Shown: one piece after another, positions 23,576 to 37,303 of the stretch
Layout of the letters: each line of letters begins with the position of its first letter
Numbering within the stretch: position 1 is the stretch's first letter
Assembly: GCF_021130785.1 (NCBI RefSeq)
Contig: NC_060212.1
Span: forward strand, 147,585,501-147,649,500
DNA: 64,000 bases
Direction: 5' to 3'
Origin: Homalodisca vitripennis
Lineage: Eukaryota; Arthropoda; Insecta; Hemiptera; Cicadellidae
Notes under the pieces: generated by a model
Told to the model about the DNA's origin: nothing
What the model saw: the letters and a program-made list of their open reading frames with translations, nothing else
Databases searched by the model: none
Made by a program: the position numbers and the translations under genes

Positions 23576-24639
23576 AGTTCCAATAAATTCGTGAAATAAT
23601 ATAAGTAGTAGGTATATTAATAAGTACTTTATTTTTCTTTATATTGATTTTACATTTTACGCAGCAGGAAATAGAAACATAACAAATATAACAGTTGAAC
23701 TAACTATAGCAATAAATGACATTGCTGTTATTTTTATTTCTTTTTAAGTTTAAATAATACAAAAGTGTAGAGCTGAATTTTTTGTTTTTTGTTTGTTGTG
23801 CTTTTCTTAGATATGTTTGTTTCTAAAGCAGAATAAATTTCGAAAATGTATAATATATATATATATATATATATATTCAAATATATTTAAATGTAGCGAC
23901 CAAACAAACATATGGTTTAATACGATTGTTATAGTGCAAATATTAACAGATGATTATCATGTTACGTTATTGTCATCGTTTAAATACAGCACTTTTTCTT
24001 CTTCTTCTATATTAATAATTACTGACATATGAAATAAATTCACAAATTCAGATAAATATATTCCTATTTTGACTGACTGTAATAGGTTACACTACGCTTA
24101 GCTAATAATCTTGAAACAATATATTTTTATATATCAAAAATACACTTTTATATTTATAGGTGAGAGATTAAATATTCCTTTTATATTGTAAATAATGTCT
24201 AAACAATTAATATATGAACTAAACTTGTAATAGTAATACCCTTCTACAGACAGACAGCAGGAATCTACACAATGACCACGGCTCGCTTTGTTTTCTTGGA
24301 ACGGTTCTCTTATTTTGTCCCTTTTTCCATTTATATTCTTTTTTTCTATACCTACTCTTTGATTTTTAATATTATTAGCCGAAAATGTATTTATTTTCCT
24401 TATATTGCACTTCCTGTAAAATAAAAAAACTGCTATGTTACATTTTCAATGATTATTTCTTTAATACATAGATTGATACTTCCTTTTGTAAGAGAAAGGT
24501 ACTCAAACATGTCAGATATCGTAGAGATGAAGAGACTCATATTTTCACTTATTCAACATGTGATATAAGCTAGTGTCTGATATGAGAAAACGTCACTCAT
24601 ATGTCTATGAGTTCTGTTCATAACTTCTTACTCAACACG
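23576..24639. other. Unassigned DNA with a short (TA)n tract
   Basis: A (TA)n tract lies at about 23850-23876. Near 24247 there is a cagacagacagc word reminiscent of the dispersed repeat family described at 56480-58470. Nothing else was identified. Confidence 0.5.
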
Positions 24640-24960
24640 AAGTTTAAAACGATGTTTATGATTGATAACAGACATATTCTACTCCGAGATATATAATATC
24701 TTCATTATGAGCATTTTCTTAGTTTTGGAAGTATCTTAGAACTTTTGTAAGAAAAATTTATTTTAATTGTTTGGATTAATAACGACGTCTGAGGGGTAAC
24801 GAAGCACGAAGCTGAGACAATAGTATCTCCTCAGACCGTCGAGCAGCTGAGACAGTTATAGCCATTCCTGAGTTTCTGCAGCATTAAACTTCTTTCATTA
24901 GTCTTCTCGTGCAGTAACTTTGGTCATAAGATTTCTCAGACTTCCAACTTTCCACAAACC
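24640..24960. repeat. Old, diverged relative of block R1
   Basis: The stretch atgtttatgattgataacag with gatatataatatcttcat matches R1 at 87-140. A later cgaagcacgaagctgagac to gcattaaacttct stretch resembles 570-690. Much more diverged than the two main R1 copies; it sits about 1 kb upstream of the second one. Confidence 0.7.
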
Positions 24961-25714
24961 TATTAGAGTAGAATTTCTGAAGATCAGTAACAGGTATGTT
25001 TAGTAGTACATATACGGGAAATGTAATCTATTAAAAATCTAAAAGTATTAAGTTGCAAAAATAATTTAACGAGGATAAAACATTACATTTCAAAACCAGT
25101 TGTTATGCCATCATCAGGTAGATAGGATTGGCATGTGTCTACTGCAACCGCCCTTGTAATAGAAGTTACATTTGATGATTTATCTATTATTTAGCTAATA
25201 CAGATTCAGATTATTCGACTTTACAGAGTTTCATATGGTGACTTTTGTACAACGTACTGTGCACAGTGATAAGCTATTAAATAATATATTCACAACATGA
25301 CTTTGTCATTTCTTATGGTTTCACAATCCGTTCTGTGTTGTGACATGGAATAATTAACTATTATTCATCGCAGATCACAGTAGAAGACGATTTATGTCAT
25401 ATTCAGTTCATTTTCAGAATAGAAATTCTCAATGTGAAACATATATAAAGATAATATGCAAAGATTGTATAAACCTGAAATAACACAATAGTAATACTAA
25501 GAACACTATCACTATAATAAATTGCCAAGCCAACCACAGGTTTCTTATAATCACATATATGAATTATTTGTAAGCAATATAAATTCAATAAGATTTGCAT
25601 GGTAGCAGTAGGTGGTAGTTAATGAAAATAGTTCTGATTTCGTGTCATAATAGATAGAGTTCAATGTAATATAGTATAATTCAAGTCTCAGAAAAGTTAG
25701 GTATTTTACTTATA
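24961..25714. other. No recognisable feature
   Basis: AT-rich DNA between the diverged and the recent R1 copies. Confidence 0.55.
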
Positions 25715-25982
25715 CCGCATTTATATGCAGTGCATTGCCCCATATTGAGTTAAATATTGTTTTTAAAAACACTACTACTGCCTCATTTCATCCAAAACAA
25801 TGTTTATGATTGATAGACATGTTATACTCCAAGATATATAATATCTTCATTATGAGGTTTGTAAATTGATATTTTAATCTTAACTTGACTTAACTTTTAA
25901 GAAGGGAAATATTTCAAATTTAAAAGATTGCCACTGTTGGCATAAAAAAGTAATCATGCTTGATGAAATTAATGTTAGACTT

Positions 25983-26001
25983 GAAGTGATAATCTCAGCT
26001 G

Positions 26002-26043
<42 letters not shown>

Positions 26044-26100
26044 GAATATTTCTAGTGATAATCTCAGCTGTAATATATAATATATATATATATATATATA
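25983..26100. repeat. Short tandem duplication with (TA)n tracts
   Basis: The phrase agtgataatctcagctgtaa occurs at about 25984 and again at about 26054, each followed by a TA tract. R1 sequence and its microsatellite have thus been duplicated by about 70 bases at the LINE's left junction. Confidence 0.9.
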
Positions 26101-27654
26101 TTTCTTGTGTGCGTGTGTATGGGGCTGAACTCCTCCTAAACGGGTGTACCGATTTGAATGAAACTTTTTGTGTGTCTTCAGGTGGATCCGAGAATGGTTT
26201 AGATTCAATATTCGGTAAAATTTAAATAATTTATTTAATTAATTTTTTAATTTTAAATTGTTGTTGATGTTGGAGTGTTTTACATTGGATCCGCCAGACT
26301 GCGCTACGACACGTAATGACGTAATTACAAAGTGAACTGTTACTTAACAGCTGTTAATACTTCCAGCTGAAGTTCATCAAAGAGGCAGAAACATTTGTTT
26401 ACATTATAATTTAGAAAATTGTTATTATAAAGTGCTTTATAAGTAGTGTAATGCAGATTGCAAAGATGAAGTTTCACCAATTAATTGTTCTATGTAAACA
26501 TTATAATATTACAACACAGCCATAATGTTTTTCTATTTTAATTCCAGGTTTTTAACGACAGTTTGTGCTGCTATGACATTTGTGTGTTGTTTTTGTAACA
26601 TCGTGTCATTATTGTGCTAAGTGCTAATTATAAATAAGACATTAATAGACATTGAAGATGTTTTAAGTGCATAAAAAACTTGAAGTTATTGAACTCATGT
26701 TGCAAATTTATTGAAGTGAGTATATTGGTAGCCTCAAATAACCTAAGAAGATACAAATCAAAAGGTTGTGTTTCTATGTGTGAATGACTATACTGTTAAC
26801 AGTTTAGATAATCAAGTTTTAAACTAATTGGATTTTTTTAAAAAAATTTGTTGTAATTTACATTTTTAGTCTGCATTCAAAATTGGTCACATAAGTTCAA
26901 ATTAAGTAGCATACAAAATCGCATGTGTGAATAACTATTGTTAATAGTATAGGAATTGGTTTTAAATTAAATTTCTGTTGGCCAGTTCTGATACTACACT
27001 GTAATTTTAAATAACTATAATGAAATTCGGTAGTTTAGATAGGCTAATCAAAAATATCAATCATTCGATTGTGATGGTGGCCGCTTATTACACTTCAGCC
27101 CTAAAGGGAATACTTATTTAGTAATTTAAATAAATTAAATTCTGTTGGCCAGTTCCGATACTATAGGCTACTGTAATTTTAAATAAATATAATATAATTT
27201 TGGTAGTTTAGATAGGCTAATCAGAAATATCAATAGAGGTTATCCTCGGTACTTTAGATAGGCTAATGGGAAATTTTATCAATAGAGGTTATCCAGATAT
27301 AAAATTGGAAGTTTTAGTAAAATATACTTTTAACTGAAATTCGTAGTAAATATTAAGTGTGCAATGATTGATCAGTTAAGTTTTTATTTAAATATAATAA
27401 ATAAATTGTTGTTGATCTTGGAATGTTTTACATTGGATACAGCAGAATGCACTACGATCGCAGTTTCAAATGTTTTTTCTATTTTAATTCCAGGTTTTCC
27501 CCGACAGTTTGTGCTGCTATCAAATTTGTGTGTTGTTTTGTAACCGTGTAATTATTGTGTGAGTGCTAATTGTAAATATTAAATTAATAAATATAAATTA
27601 GATTATAGATATCTATAGGCTGAAGTATAATAAAGCTACCACCATAATTATTGA

Positions 27655-28345
27655 CCTCAGTCCTTGAGAAGTAAAATTTTACCCTTAGAAATAATATTAG
27701 ATAAGTTAAATTGTGATGTCATAACCTTAAATGAACATTGGTTGCACCAAGATGAAAGTTTATTATATGTTCCGACTGGTTACAAAATAGCCGACATTTA
27801 TTGTAGATGTCCTGCCCCTAACTAGAGGGGGTTCTTGTATATTTGTGAAGGATAGTATAGAATTTAAAAGCTTCAATGTAAATAGTTTTTGTATTGAAAA
27901 AAGTATTTGAAATTACTGCAGCTGTGATTAATAATAGTACTGTTATTGCTAGCATCTATCGTACTCCTGACTCTGATGTATGTTTTTTTCTTTATCAACT
28001 TGAAAATTTTATTAAATTTGCGAAAAATAATCATAACGGTAAACTAATTATCTGTGGCGATTTTAATATTGATATCAATAAAAATACTCAGCAAGCCGAA
28101 AGTTTTCAAAATTTAATTGAGGTCTCATGATTTATTTTGTCTCAATTCACATCCGACTCGAAAGAGTGCGTGTCTGGATAATGTAATCACTAACCATGGA
28201 GTGGGAGAACAGGGATTGTATTATATATCAGCCAAACTTATCAGACCATGCTGGAATTTTGGCAAAATTTATTGACAATAGTGGTGTCAAGAATGAAAAT
28301 GTTTACTTTAGTACTGTTAGAAAACCTAAGGTTAGTTGTTAATAA
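27655..28345 (+). pseudogene. LINE endonuclease domain (APE type), broken
   Basis: Endonuclease landmarks occur in order but in different frames. LNEHWLHQDE near 27728 holds the catalytic Glu block. IASIYRTPDSD lies near 27949, CGDFNIDIN near 28056 gives the catalytic Asp and Asn, and LSDHAGIL near 28237 gives the catalytic Asp-His pair. The longest intact stretch is the 78-codon frame 27894-28130. The enzyme nicks target DNA to prime reverse transcription. Frameshifts near 27810, 27890 and 28130 make this copy inactive. Confidence 0.85.
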
Positions 28346-28372
28346 TTTTAAGGATGAATTATTTTTAACTGA

Positions 28373-30514
28373 TTGGAATTATTTAACAGAATTCTCAATA
28401 TAGATGATGCATTCACTTTATTTATAGAATATTTAACAGATACATTTAATTTGCATTGTCCTACTAAAACTTGTAAAAAGAAAATCAAACCAAATCTGGA
28501 AAAAAAAATAAACTGGTTTACTCCAGAACTAAAGCAAATGAGAGATATTTTAATGGTTATATATGATAAGTTTAAGAACTGTGTAAATGTAGAAAATAAA
28601 GCTAAATACAAAAAAGATTATAACCATGCTAAGAAAATATATAGATACAAAATAGGCCAAGCTAAAAAAACTGCAAATGATAATTTCATTAAAAATTCAA
28701 AAATAAGTGTAAAGCTACATGGAGTATTATAAAAACTAATTTGGAGAGTTTGACCCCTGAGTCAGCAATCTAATATAAATTCTCAAAAGTTTAATGACTA
28801 TTTTGTGGGTGTGTCAGATGAGCTCAATAAGAAATATTACTAAAAATAATGGTGAGTCTTTACAACTATTAAATAATTTTCTTGATAAGTGTTTTTTAAG
28901 AGAAAAATTTTACATGGAGAAAAATTGTAAAACAGGACATTAAACTGTGTATATCTAAACTTAGTTCATCCAAGAGTGAAGATTTTTATGGGTTTTCTAA
29001 TTTTTTGGTTAAAAAAAATCATTTTTGTTATTATAGATCCTCTAGTATATTTATATAATAAGATGTTAGAACAAGGTGTTTTTCCAAATGCTCTCAAGCT
29101 GGTAAAATAATTCATATATATAAGAAGGGCGACAAGTTAGATCCATCTAGCTACCGCCCCATATCTTTGGTACCCATCATTGGTAAAATCTTCGAGTATT
29201 GTATTAAGGAGCAACTGTATGATTATTTCTCACTTAATTATCATTTGTGTAATGCACAGTTTGGTTTCATGCCTGGTTGTAAACACTGTAATGGCAGTTG
29301 AATCTGTCGTTAATGACATAATCTTAAGTTTTGAAAATAAAGCTGTACAGTCTGCAACCTTTATTGATTTGTCCAAGGCTTTCGATTGTATTTCACATAC
29401 TTTGATCTTGGATAAACTGACTCGTTATGGTATTACAGGGAATTGAACTGAATCTTTTATCATCATATCTTAGCTGTAGGAAACAGATGGTTGTTCAAGG
29501 TGATGATAAGTCTAACTTTAATGAAATTAAAAATGGAGTGCCTCAAGGCTCAGTACTTGGCCCATTTCTTTTTACTATAGCTGTCAATGACTTTTCCTGT
29601 AATGTTCCATGTAAACTGTCCTTTATGCTGACGACACCACACTTTTACATAGTAATTATGTTATTGAAAATCTTTTATTAGAACAAGATGCAATGTTAAA
29701 AATGGCTGCTAAGTGGTTTTCAAGCTAACTTTTTAGTAGTAAATGAAAATAAAACTGAAAAAATTTGTTTTACAATGAATAATACGTTTGAAAATTTTAA
29801 AACTGTTAAACTGATGGTATTTATTTAGATAGTAATTTAAATTGGGATTGCCATGTACAAAAGGTAGCTAGAGTTGTATTTTTACTTCGTAAGCTTAAGT
29901 TCTGTGTTAGTAATGAAATGCTCATTATATCTTACTATGTTTTTTTTTTCACACACAATTTGATATATGGTGGTCAATTTATGGGGTAACAGTAGAGTAA
30001 TCTAATAAAGCTTTTATATGGCAGAAGAAAGCTCTTAGAATAATTAAAGGAGTACCAGGACAGAGAGACGTGTTTTCCAATTTTTAAAGAATTTCACATT
30101 ATGACATTGCCTTGTATATATATTTTTTATTATCTGATAAAAGTTAAAGAAAATTTAAATGAATATCAAATCAGAGGAAATACTCACGATTATAATACAA
30201 GAAACTTATATAAGCTTGACTTACCACCAATTAGACTAGAAAAAACTAAGAAAAGTCACATTTATATGGAAATAAAACTTTTTAATAAATTGCCAGAAGG
30301 AGCTTGGTTAGTTAGTACTGATAGGTTTAAGTCTGTAATTATTAGCTGGTTAAAAGAAAAAGCATTTTATTGTGTCAATGAATACTTTGCCTGTGATACT
30401 AGTGATATAAGTTTTTTAGACACGTTTCATTCTTTCGTTGTTTTTTATTCTCTTGTTATTGTTATTTGTAATGTTCTTGTTGTTAATTATTTATTAATTT
30501 ATTATCCTTGTTAA
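28373..30514 (+). pseudogene. LINE reverse transcriptase and C-terminal domain, broken
   Basis: A lysine-rich linker (28373-28732) precedes the RT. RT blocks are: YRPISLVPIIGKIFE near 29152, SATFIDLSKAFDCISH near 29352 with the first catalytic Asp, [14 protein letters not shown] near 29532, and YADDT near 29627, which lies in another frame from its neighbours. The C-terminal 137-codon frame 30101-30514 carries THDYNTRNLYKL and FNKLPEGA, a signature of jockey/CR1-type proteins. Its last residues are hydrophobic read-through of the 3' untranslated region. Multiple frameshifts separate the blocks. Confidence 0.87.
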
Positions 30515-30648
30515 ATCTTTTATTTTTGTTAATATTTTTAAACTTTAGAGTGGTTGTATAAAATAACTGTATTATTACTAATAAGTATTTTGACGAAGTC
30601 AATTGCATATGTGTAAACTGTGTTTAAAGACTAATAAAGATCTTGATT

Positions 30649-30683
<35 letters not shown>

Positions 30684-32166
30684 ATTGTTCATGTTTGGAT
30701 TTGATGGCAGTCTGGGACAATCACTGACAAATATTGGGTAAATTTTGACTCACAAAAAATAAAACAAAACATCTGAAGTTACTTTCCACTGGTTAGTTTA
30801 CCACTTACATGATATTTGTTTGAGAGGTGCTCTCCCAAAACTCATAGAGTTAACCACTCTTTCAATTCAAGTAGTAGTTGTAAATGTTCTAGTATAGTAG
30901 GGGGTGGCACGGAAAGGTAACCAACAACGATAGCCCAGATAAGCGTATCGCCCTCGCGGCCAGGACAATTAAAATCGTCCCTGCTTCACGTTGTTGTCAG
31001 ACTTTCTACTACATTAAACTTCTCTTATTATCCCAGACGAAAACTTGAGCCATAATTTCCTAATTCTTCCTTGTCAAGACGTATTATACTTATTTTGCCT
31101 GTCATGGAAGAAGTTTATAGCAACTGAAAAATTAAAAGGTGGTTTACTTTCCTGGTTTTCGGTAATGTTTAAAAAGTGATAGGTAAAATAATTACCAGTT
31201 ACAATATCAAAAAGACCACAATTGAATATTATTTTATTAAGGAATGTATTCAGTTTTATTCAGTTACGTGGGTATTATGATGTGTTCCTCGAGCACGAAA
31301 GGCCTCACATAAATAAATATTATATTATTGGAGTTTTTGTTTTTAAATTTATTAAATAATATTTGTTTACAAAATACAGTATAACTAGTGTTTAACAATA
31401 ACAATAACAGCAGATCTAAGTCAACATATTATACACTATTCTTAGAAAAATACTAACCACCAAAATAAACTTGCATTAATACAAGTACAAACGCCTACAT
31501 ACTTATACTTAAATTTCTGCTTATAGACATAATAAGTAAGCAGTACTCTCCTAAAATATCACATAAAAGTACTGCTTGATTAAATTTATTGCTTTAATTC
31601 GGGGTTTATTTATAAAAACTTTCGAAAATAATCAATTAGTTTAGTAACAAATCACCGGTATGATCTAAAAACTCTAAATTGTTGTAAATGATTTCCACTA
31701 CATTCTTTATAATAATAAAGAAGGTCCTCTACACACTTATAGACGGTAAGTAAACTTTTATACGTATGCTACAGGATCTCAAAGTTTATTAAATTGATTA
31801 ACATTATTAAAACAAAATAATTATTCTATTTAATTTAACAATAAATATTGTTTGCATTATCACAGTATTATAAGTTTTCATGTCGGAAACTCGGAATTAT
31901 GAATATCCCCATTCTTAACCGAGTATCGACTTCTTCTAGCCAATTAGAAAATTAATTTTGAATCGCAGAAAAAAATCATAATTATTTTTTTAACATCATC
32001 TATAAATATTGCAATACAAATTGAATTTAAGGTGAGTTTAGCGTGAATTTCTTCACAAAATTTAGCAGTAATTTTGAGACGGCTTGGGTAAAGTAATCTT
32101 GTATTATTTTTATTTTTAATATAGTTCTTCAGATTACAATAATAATAATAAAAAAAAATAGAAAAC

Positions 32167-32895
32167 GTATTAATATTTGTTACATCACTTCCTTAGCAGA
32201 GTAGGAAATATTCCATATACTCCCAATAGAATCCAGTACCTCTGACAAGTAACAAATTGGGACGCATATTTAATGAATAAAGGCTAAATTCAACCCTGAT
32301 ATAAACATTATCGCATTTTATTATAGACCCCCCTTATACATCCCCTTACACTCTTTATACTTTATTTTTTATACTTAAAATTATTCATACTTTATTTAAA
32401 TCGACAATGATGCTAAAAGTACAGTGATGAAAGCTAAAATAAAAAATGTATAGTAGTAAAGTCTACGACAAAGGATAATTAATTATACTACTAAAACTCT
32501 TCCGGCTAAGTATATCTGATAGACTCTCCAAAAATATATATCTTTTAGATATAATTAGAATTCAGGATCAATATTTAAAAACATAAGAAATAAAACAATA
32601 TGCAAGAAAATAATATCTGTACAAATAGGGTATTATTTATGTGAAAGAAAAATATACTGCTGATAAAATACAGTGCTATAATTTGTGTTTGATTCAATTC
32701 ACGTTGATTTAATGTTTACTTGTTATTAAGTATTTGAATATAAAGTATTTTTAGATTCAAACTGGGTTGTAGAATTACTGATGTTTTTAATTTTGGTTTA
32801 AACTCACAAATATAGAAAAAGGTGCAAAAACTGGTATGTTTCGTTTAACCGGTAAATACTTATATATACATGTATTATATATATGTATATATGTA

Positions 32896-32962
<67 letters not shown>

Positions 32963-33998
32963 ACGATTCCAATTATTTGCCCTGTATTTACGAAATTATG
33001 TGTCGATTTTGATCATTCTACATTAAAGAAAATAAAAACGGCAATACGTGAATTCATAAAGGAGATGATAAACACTAACACCTGGATATGGGAAAAAATA
33101 TACAATGGAAAAATAAAACTACAAAACTAAACATATAATCGAATTTTACGAAACGAAATCCTCTGCTATTTGCATAATTATGTGAGAAAATTTACTCTAC
33201 CTCATTATTTCTTTAATTGTTTTTATAACTAAATTTACGATCTTTATACTAGAAGAGTCCAGAAACGATTCGTAGATACAGATAGAAAAGGGCTAAGCTC
33301 TTAAATAAAAACAATTGTTTTAACACCAAAGTAAAGTTGTGGAAGCATTGTTGGTGAACGGCTATTTCATTTAGTAATTTTATATTTCTGGGCATGATTT
33401 GAATCTAAATATTGTTCTCCCTAGTATACAACTCACAAAGTGAATATCACGTATTGTTATCCTCAATAGTCACCAAAGGTGTAATGCAGCAGCAACTAAT
33501 GTCAAGTCCGGTGCAATGTAATTAATCAGGGAATATTTGTGCTAATGGGTCCAGAGTGAATGCGCTTGGCAGTTTGCGCTACATGCAATTTGTATAACTA
33601 GTTCTGTTAAAAAAACGAATTTATTTTTGGAAATTAATGTATGTGTCCATATAATATTTCCTTACTGCTACGCTGGTATTATGAATTGTAAGTGCGCTGA
33701 CAATTATTTACTTATCTCAGAATCATTTATTATTTTGCAATTTGTTTATTTAAAAAAAAATTACTTTCTCTTTTAAAAATTGTGCACAAAAATTAAAAAA
33801 GTATTTACCTTCGTGAAACTAAGATGTATTAACCATCAACATTTAATGGTGCTTTAAGTAATAAGTTTGCTGGGACAACAACCAATAGGTTTATACTATC
33901 TGCGTGTAATAGCTATTTATTTCTATTGTTATGCAGTGTGAAGCTTAAGAAAGAACCTAAACAGTTTCCACAGAATCTTCCGCAATACACAATATTTA
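32167..33998. other. Unassigned DNA with a long (TA)n tract
   Basis: A (TA)n tract with TG interruptions spans about 32877-32959. The isoleucine/tyrosine-repeat frames read through it are not genes. No other feature was found. Confidence 0.6.
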
Positions 33999-34316
33999 GC
34001 ATATAAATACTACTTGCAGAGAGTAACGAATCCAGACGAAACTGTGTGGTCATTTGTTGCTTTCGAAACCGACGATGCAATATTTTTATGAATAATTATT
34101 CTTGCATAGAAATACTACTACGGTAGAGAGTAACAAATCCAGACGAAACTTCGTGGTCATTTGTTGCTTTCGAGACCGACGATGCAATATTTTTATAAAT
34201 AATTTTTCTTGCATAGAAATACTACTACGGCAGAGAGTAACAAAATCCAGACGAAACTGTGTGGTCTTTTGTTGCTTTTGAGACGAACAAGCAATATTTT
34301 TATAAATAATTTTTCT
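33999..34316. repeat. Three tandem copies of a 106-107-bp unit
   Basis: Units start at about 33999, 34105 and 34212. Each contains an aatactact word, ccagacgaaact, ttgttgctttcga and gcaatatttttat. The third copy is the most changed (cgaacaagc instead of cgacgatgc) and runs into a T-rich end. Confidence 0.93.
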
Positions 34317-37229
34317 TCTTTTTTATACAAGAAAAGTCTTTTATTTATATATAGTTGCATTTGTGTGTACCGTGAACAATAAGAAAAACAGAGCGTAACA
34401 AATGTAGAACTATATAGTTAATAGTGTATCAAGGTTTTGAAGTAATATATTAATAAAATACACGATTAATTTAAACATTTGAGAACGAAAGCTACATACA
34501 AAGTGGTGTGCAACTGTGAACTGAATATACTTTTATTTATTATTATTAATAATGACCCGTTGAGGTTTAATCTTAATAGGCATTTTATTTATTTAAAATA
34601 AACAAGGCTATCAAAATTTTTCATATTTCGTTATGAGTAAAATACACAAATATTTCTAAATTCCTAAAAAATAAAACAATATATGGCTTAGTTGAATTTC
34701 CAATGGGTAGTTGAAGAGCTAAACTACCAATACCGCTGATAGTTATGACGGTGCATTAGCATTTAACCATAGGTGATAAAATTACAAAAATTTTAAAAAC
34801 CAACATAAATCTTTAGATCAAACCAAACATTACTGTAAAAGACATTCACATCACTCAACTAAAGCCCTGGATGGAGTTTTTTCAGGAAATATAATAAAAT
34901 AAGTTAATTCTAGATGGATTTCTTCTAAAGAAAAATGCACACTTATTGTCCGAATCATGTTACTAAAAGGAAACTAACGCTAAAATTATTACAATGAACA
35001 GAGCTGTTAATTCTAAGGTTAAGTAAAATAAACAGGATATTAAATTTATTGCACATTTTGCTTGTGTTTGATAAATTGAAAAGTAAAATTGTGATAAATC
35101 TTGTTATTAAATATTGGTTATTTGTTTTATATATTGCATTATATTCGATATTTGAATTAACTCTTTGAGACCTGTAAAAATCCAGTATGTGCTATTTACA
35201 TGGTATTTATGTGCAACATTGAGCCAAGTAGATGTTAACATGAAAAGGAATGTTTATAATCAAATATATGGAGGTGGGACTTGCATAGGGAATTAGGAGC
35301 ATGTTTCAACATTGAGCATACCAGATTGATATTTTGTGTATTTAACATAATTCTTCCATACATATACACACACACATATATATATATACATGTGTACATA
35401 TATGTATATGTATGTATTATATATATATATATATATATATATATTTTATATTTTATATATATTTTTTTTTTTTTTTTGAAACCGTTCCATCATAGTTTCA
35501 TATTTTATGAAAGATAGTCTACTAAGAAAAAATACGTTCAAATTCACTTGTATTCTGTAGGCATCTTCATATATTTGTGTGTATGTTCTTTGTCATATTG
35601 TTAACTTAAAAAATATACTATATAGTTTAAAATATATAAAATCATGTTTAAAAACCCGTTTAGGTAGCCTCAACTATCATTATACACCTCTCATATTTTA
35701 AGTTCATCCCATTGCATTGCCATCAATTTGGTATATTTTTCAAAATATAACATGGATGTTGCAACCATGTTACTAACCTAAATGTAATGTTTGTAGTTGT
35801 GATGACATTTTAGGATTATATTACTATTTTAAAGATTTAATGTAATACATTTAAAGTTACAATCTAGCTGTGTAGTTACAACTATTCTAATGACACACAT
35901 ATCCAACATTTTTGAGTTATATAAAACCCATCCAGATAAAATATAAAATGCGATTAACAACATAAATTTCTTGGAGTATTATCTTTAAATTTATAAAATT
36001 AACCAATTAGTAAAAAAATATTCGTTATCCGTTATGAATCACTCTGTGTACTCTGCTTCTCCACCTTATTCTGTCAAAATCTTATTAAAATCATGCATTC
36101 TCGTAGGGTCCAAATCATTAAGCCATATATTACCATTGTGATGTTGAAAGTGTTACATGCTAGAACTGTGATCCTCTAGCTCCATATTTACCCGTGCAGA
36201 TTTCAAGTCTATAGCTCATTTAATTATTGAGATATCTTGGGGACAAAAAATATGTTTTTACTTCCTGCAGGAGACAAAACAGAAATCGTGATATAGTGAA
36301 AACCAAATCTATGAATGCACCAAAATAGAACTCACTCTCGTCTATATTGAAATTACATTTTATTTAACGTTTAAATAATTCAGTACTGTATATCCCGGTA
36401 TAAAAATAGAATACCTATTCCGACATAGATGTGATGTATGCAAAAACAAGAGAATCATACTAGTATCTGATTCACTGTTCCTACTTTAGGCATCGCTTCC
36501 TCTAGATATATGTAATAGGACCTATGCCTTTACGTTGGGACCGTCTTATAAAGCCACTGTGTCAAGTCTTTATCCACTCTATATCGAGGTTTCAACCATA
36601 TAATTTACTGACAGTGGTTTTTATACGACATCTGTCGATTTTCCTATTTGAGTAGGTAAAGAACATAAGTTTAATTTGTATACTAGGAAAGTTTTGTTAA
36701 ACCTGAAGCAGAATGTGGAACAAAAAAAATAAGGTCTATGAAGTTTTATTAGACTAGCAAACATTTTATCGCTGCATGCTGAGTCCGGCTTTACTTCAAT
36801 GATCACTGGGTGAAATCCTGGATTAACATTCAACAAAACTCTTAATTGTAGTAATAAAACTCTTAACCTCCCTGCCAGAAGATTACATGGACATATCCTA
36901 AAATCGTTCGTTAGTGGTTATGAGTTCTTAAATTTTAAAATGAGTTACAACATATTATCTAAGTTAAAATGTTTACTTCATATAAATACACACCTTTTAG
37001 TTTTCTGTTATACACCTTTGAAATAAAAGTCTTATTTATGTTGATCCTTCTAATACGTTTGACAGATGCCATGGAACTTTCAGTACGAATGTTTTATTTT
37101 TTTCCAACTAAAATCGGTTGCAAAAAATTTTTTTGTAAAAATAAATAAAATTTGATATTTTACTTATTTATATGATGTGGCCAAATTAATATTTATGTAT
37201 AATGTAACTCAAAATATGTATATATATAC

Positions 37230-37230
<1 letters not shown>
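34317..37230. other. Unassigned DNA with a (TA)n tract
   Basis: A (TA)n stretch lies near 35416-35446, followed by a T-run at 35462-35477. A member of the dispersed repeat family is at 36170-36310. No gene was recognised upstream of 37506, though the first exon of that gene could lie here. Confidence 0.55.
36170..36310 (+). repeat. Dispersed repeat family member
   Basis: The stretch gcagatttcaagtctatagctcat followed by a gatatctt word matches the core of the repeats at 56560-58470. Confidence 0.6.
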
Positions 37231-37281
<51 letters not shown>

Positions 37282-37303
37282 GTGCGTGCGTGCGTGTGTA
37301 TTT
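37231..37303. repeat. (GT)n microsatellite
   Basis: GT repeat with late GC substitutions, about 200 bases upstream of the protein-coding gene. Confidence 0.97.

Larger units (their letters stand above)
26101..30652 (+). mobile_element. Near full-length but decayed non-LTR retrotransposon (jockey/CR1-like)
   Basis: Lies between (TA)n tracts inside R1. The order is a long 5' non-coding part with internal duplications (26260-26640 resembles 27405-27590; 26990-27060 resembles 27140-27230), an apurinic-type endonuclease, a reverse transcriptase, a C-terminal domain and an aataaag-bearing 3' end near 30638. About 4.5 kb is close to the usual size of a full element. No separate Gag-like first protein could be read in the first 1.5 kb, so this part may be promoter monomers, a decayed first gene or a second inserted repeat. 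Confidence 0.85.
25715..32166. repeat. Segmental duplication block R1, second copy, split by a LINE
   Basis: Left half 25715-26001 corresponds to 1-285 and right half 30681-32166 to 348-1824. The break lies inside the TA microsatellite. The right edge ends at the same gaaaac word as the first copy, after which the two copies have unrelated sequence: the C-rich array there, ordinary AT-rich DNA here. Confidence 0.93.

Noticed and set aside
32787..33130. Isoleucine/tyrosine-repeat open frames on both strands
   Set aside because: They are translations of a (TA)n tract; the same applies near 23850, 26010, 35400 and 41940.
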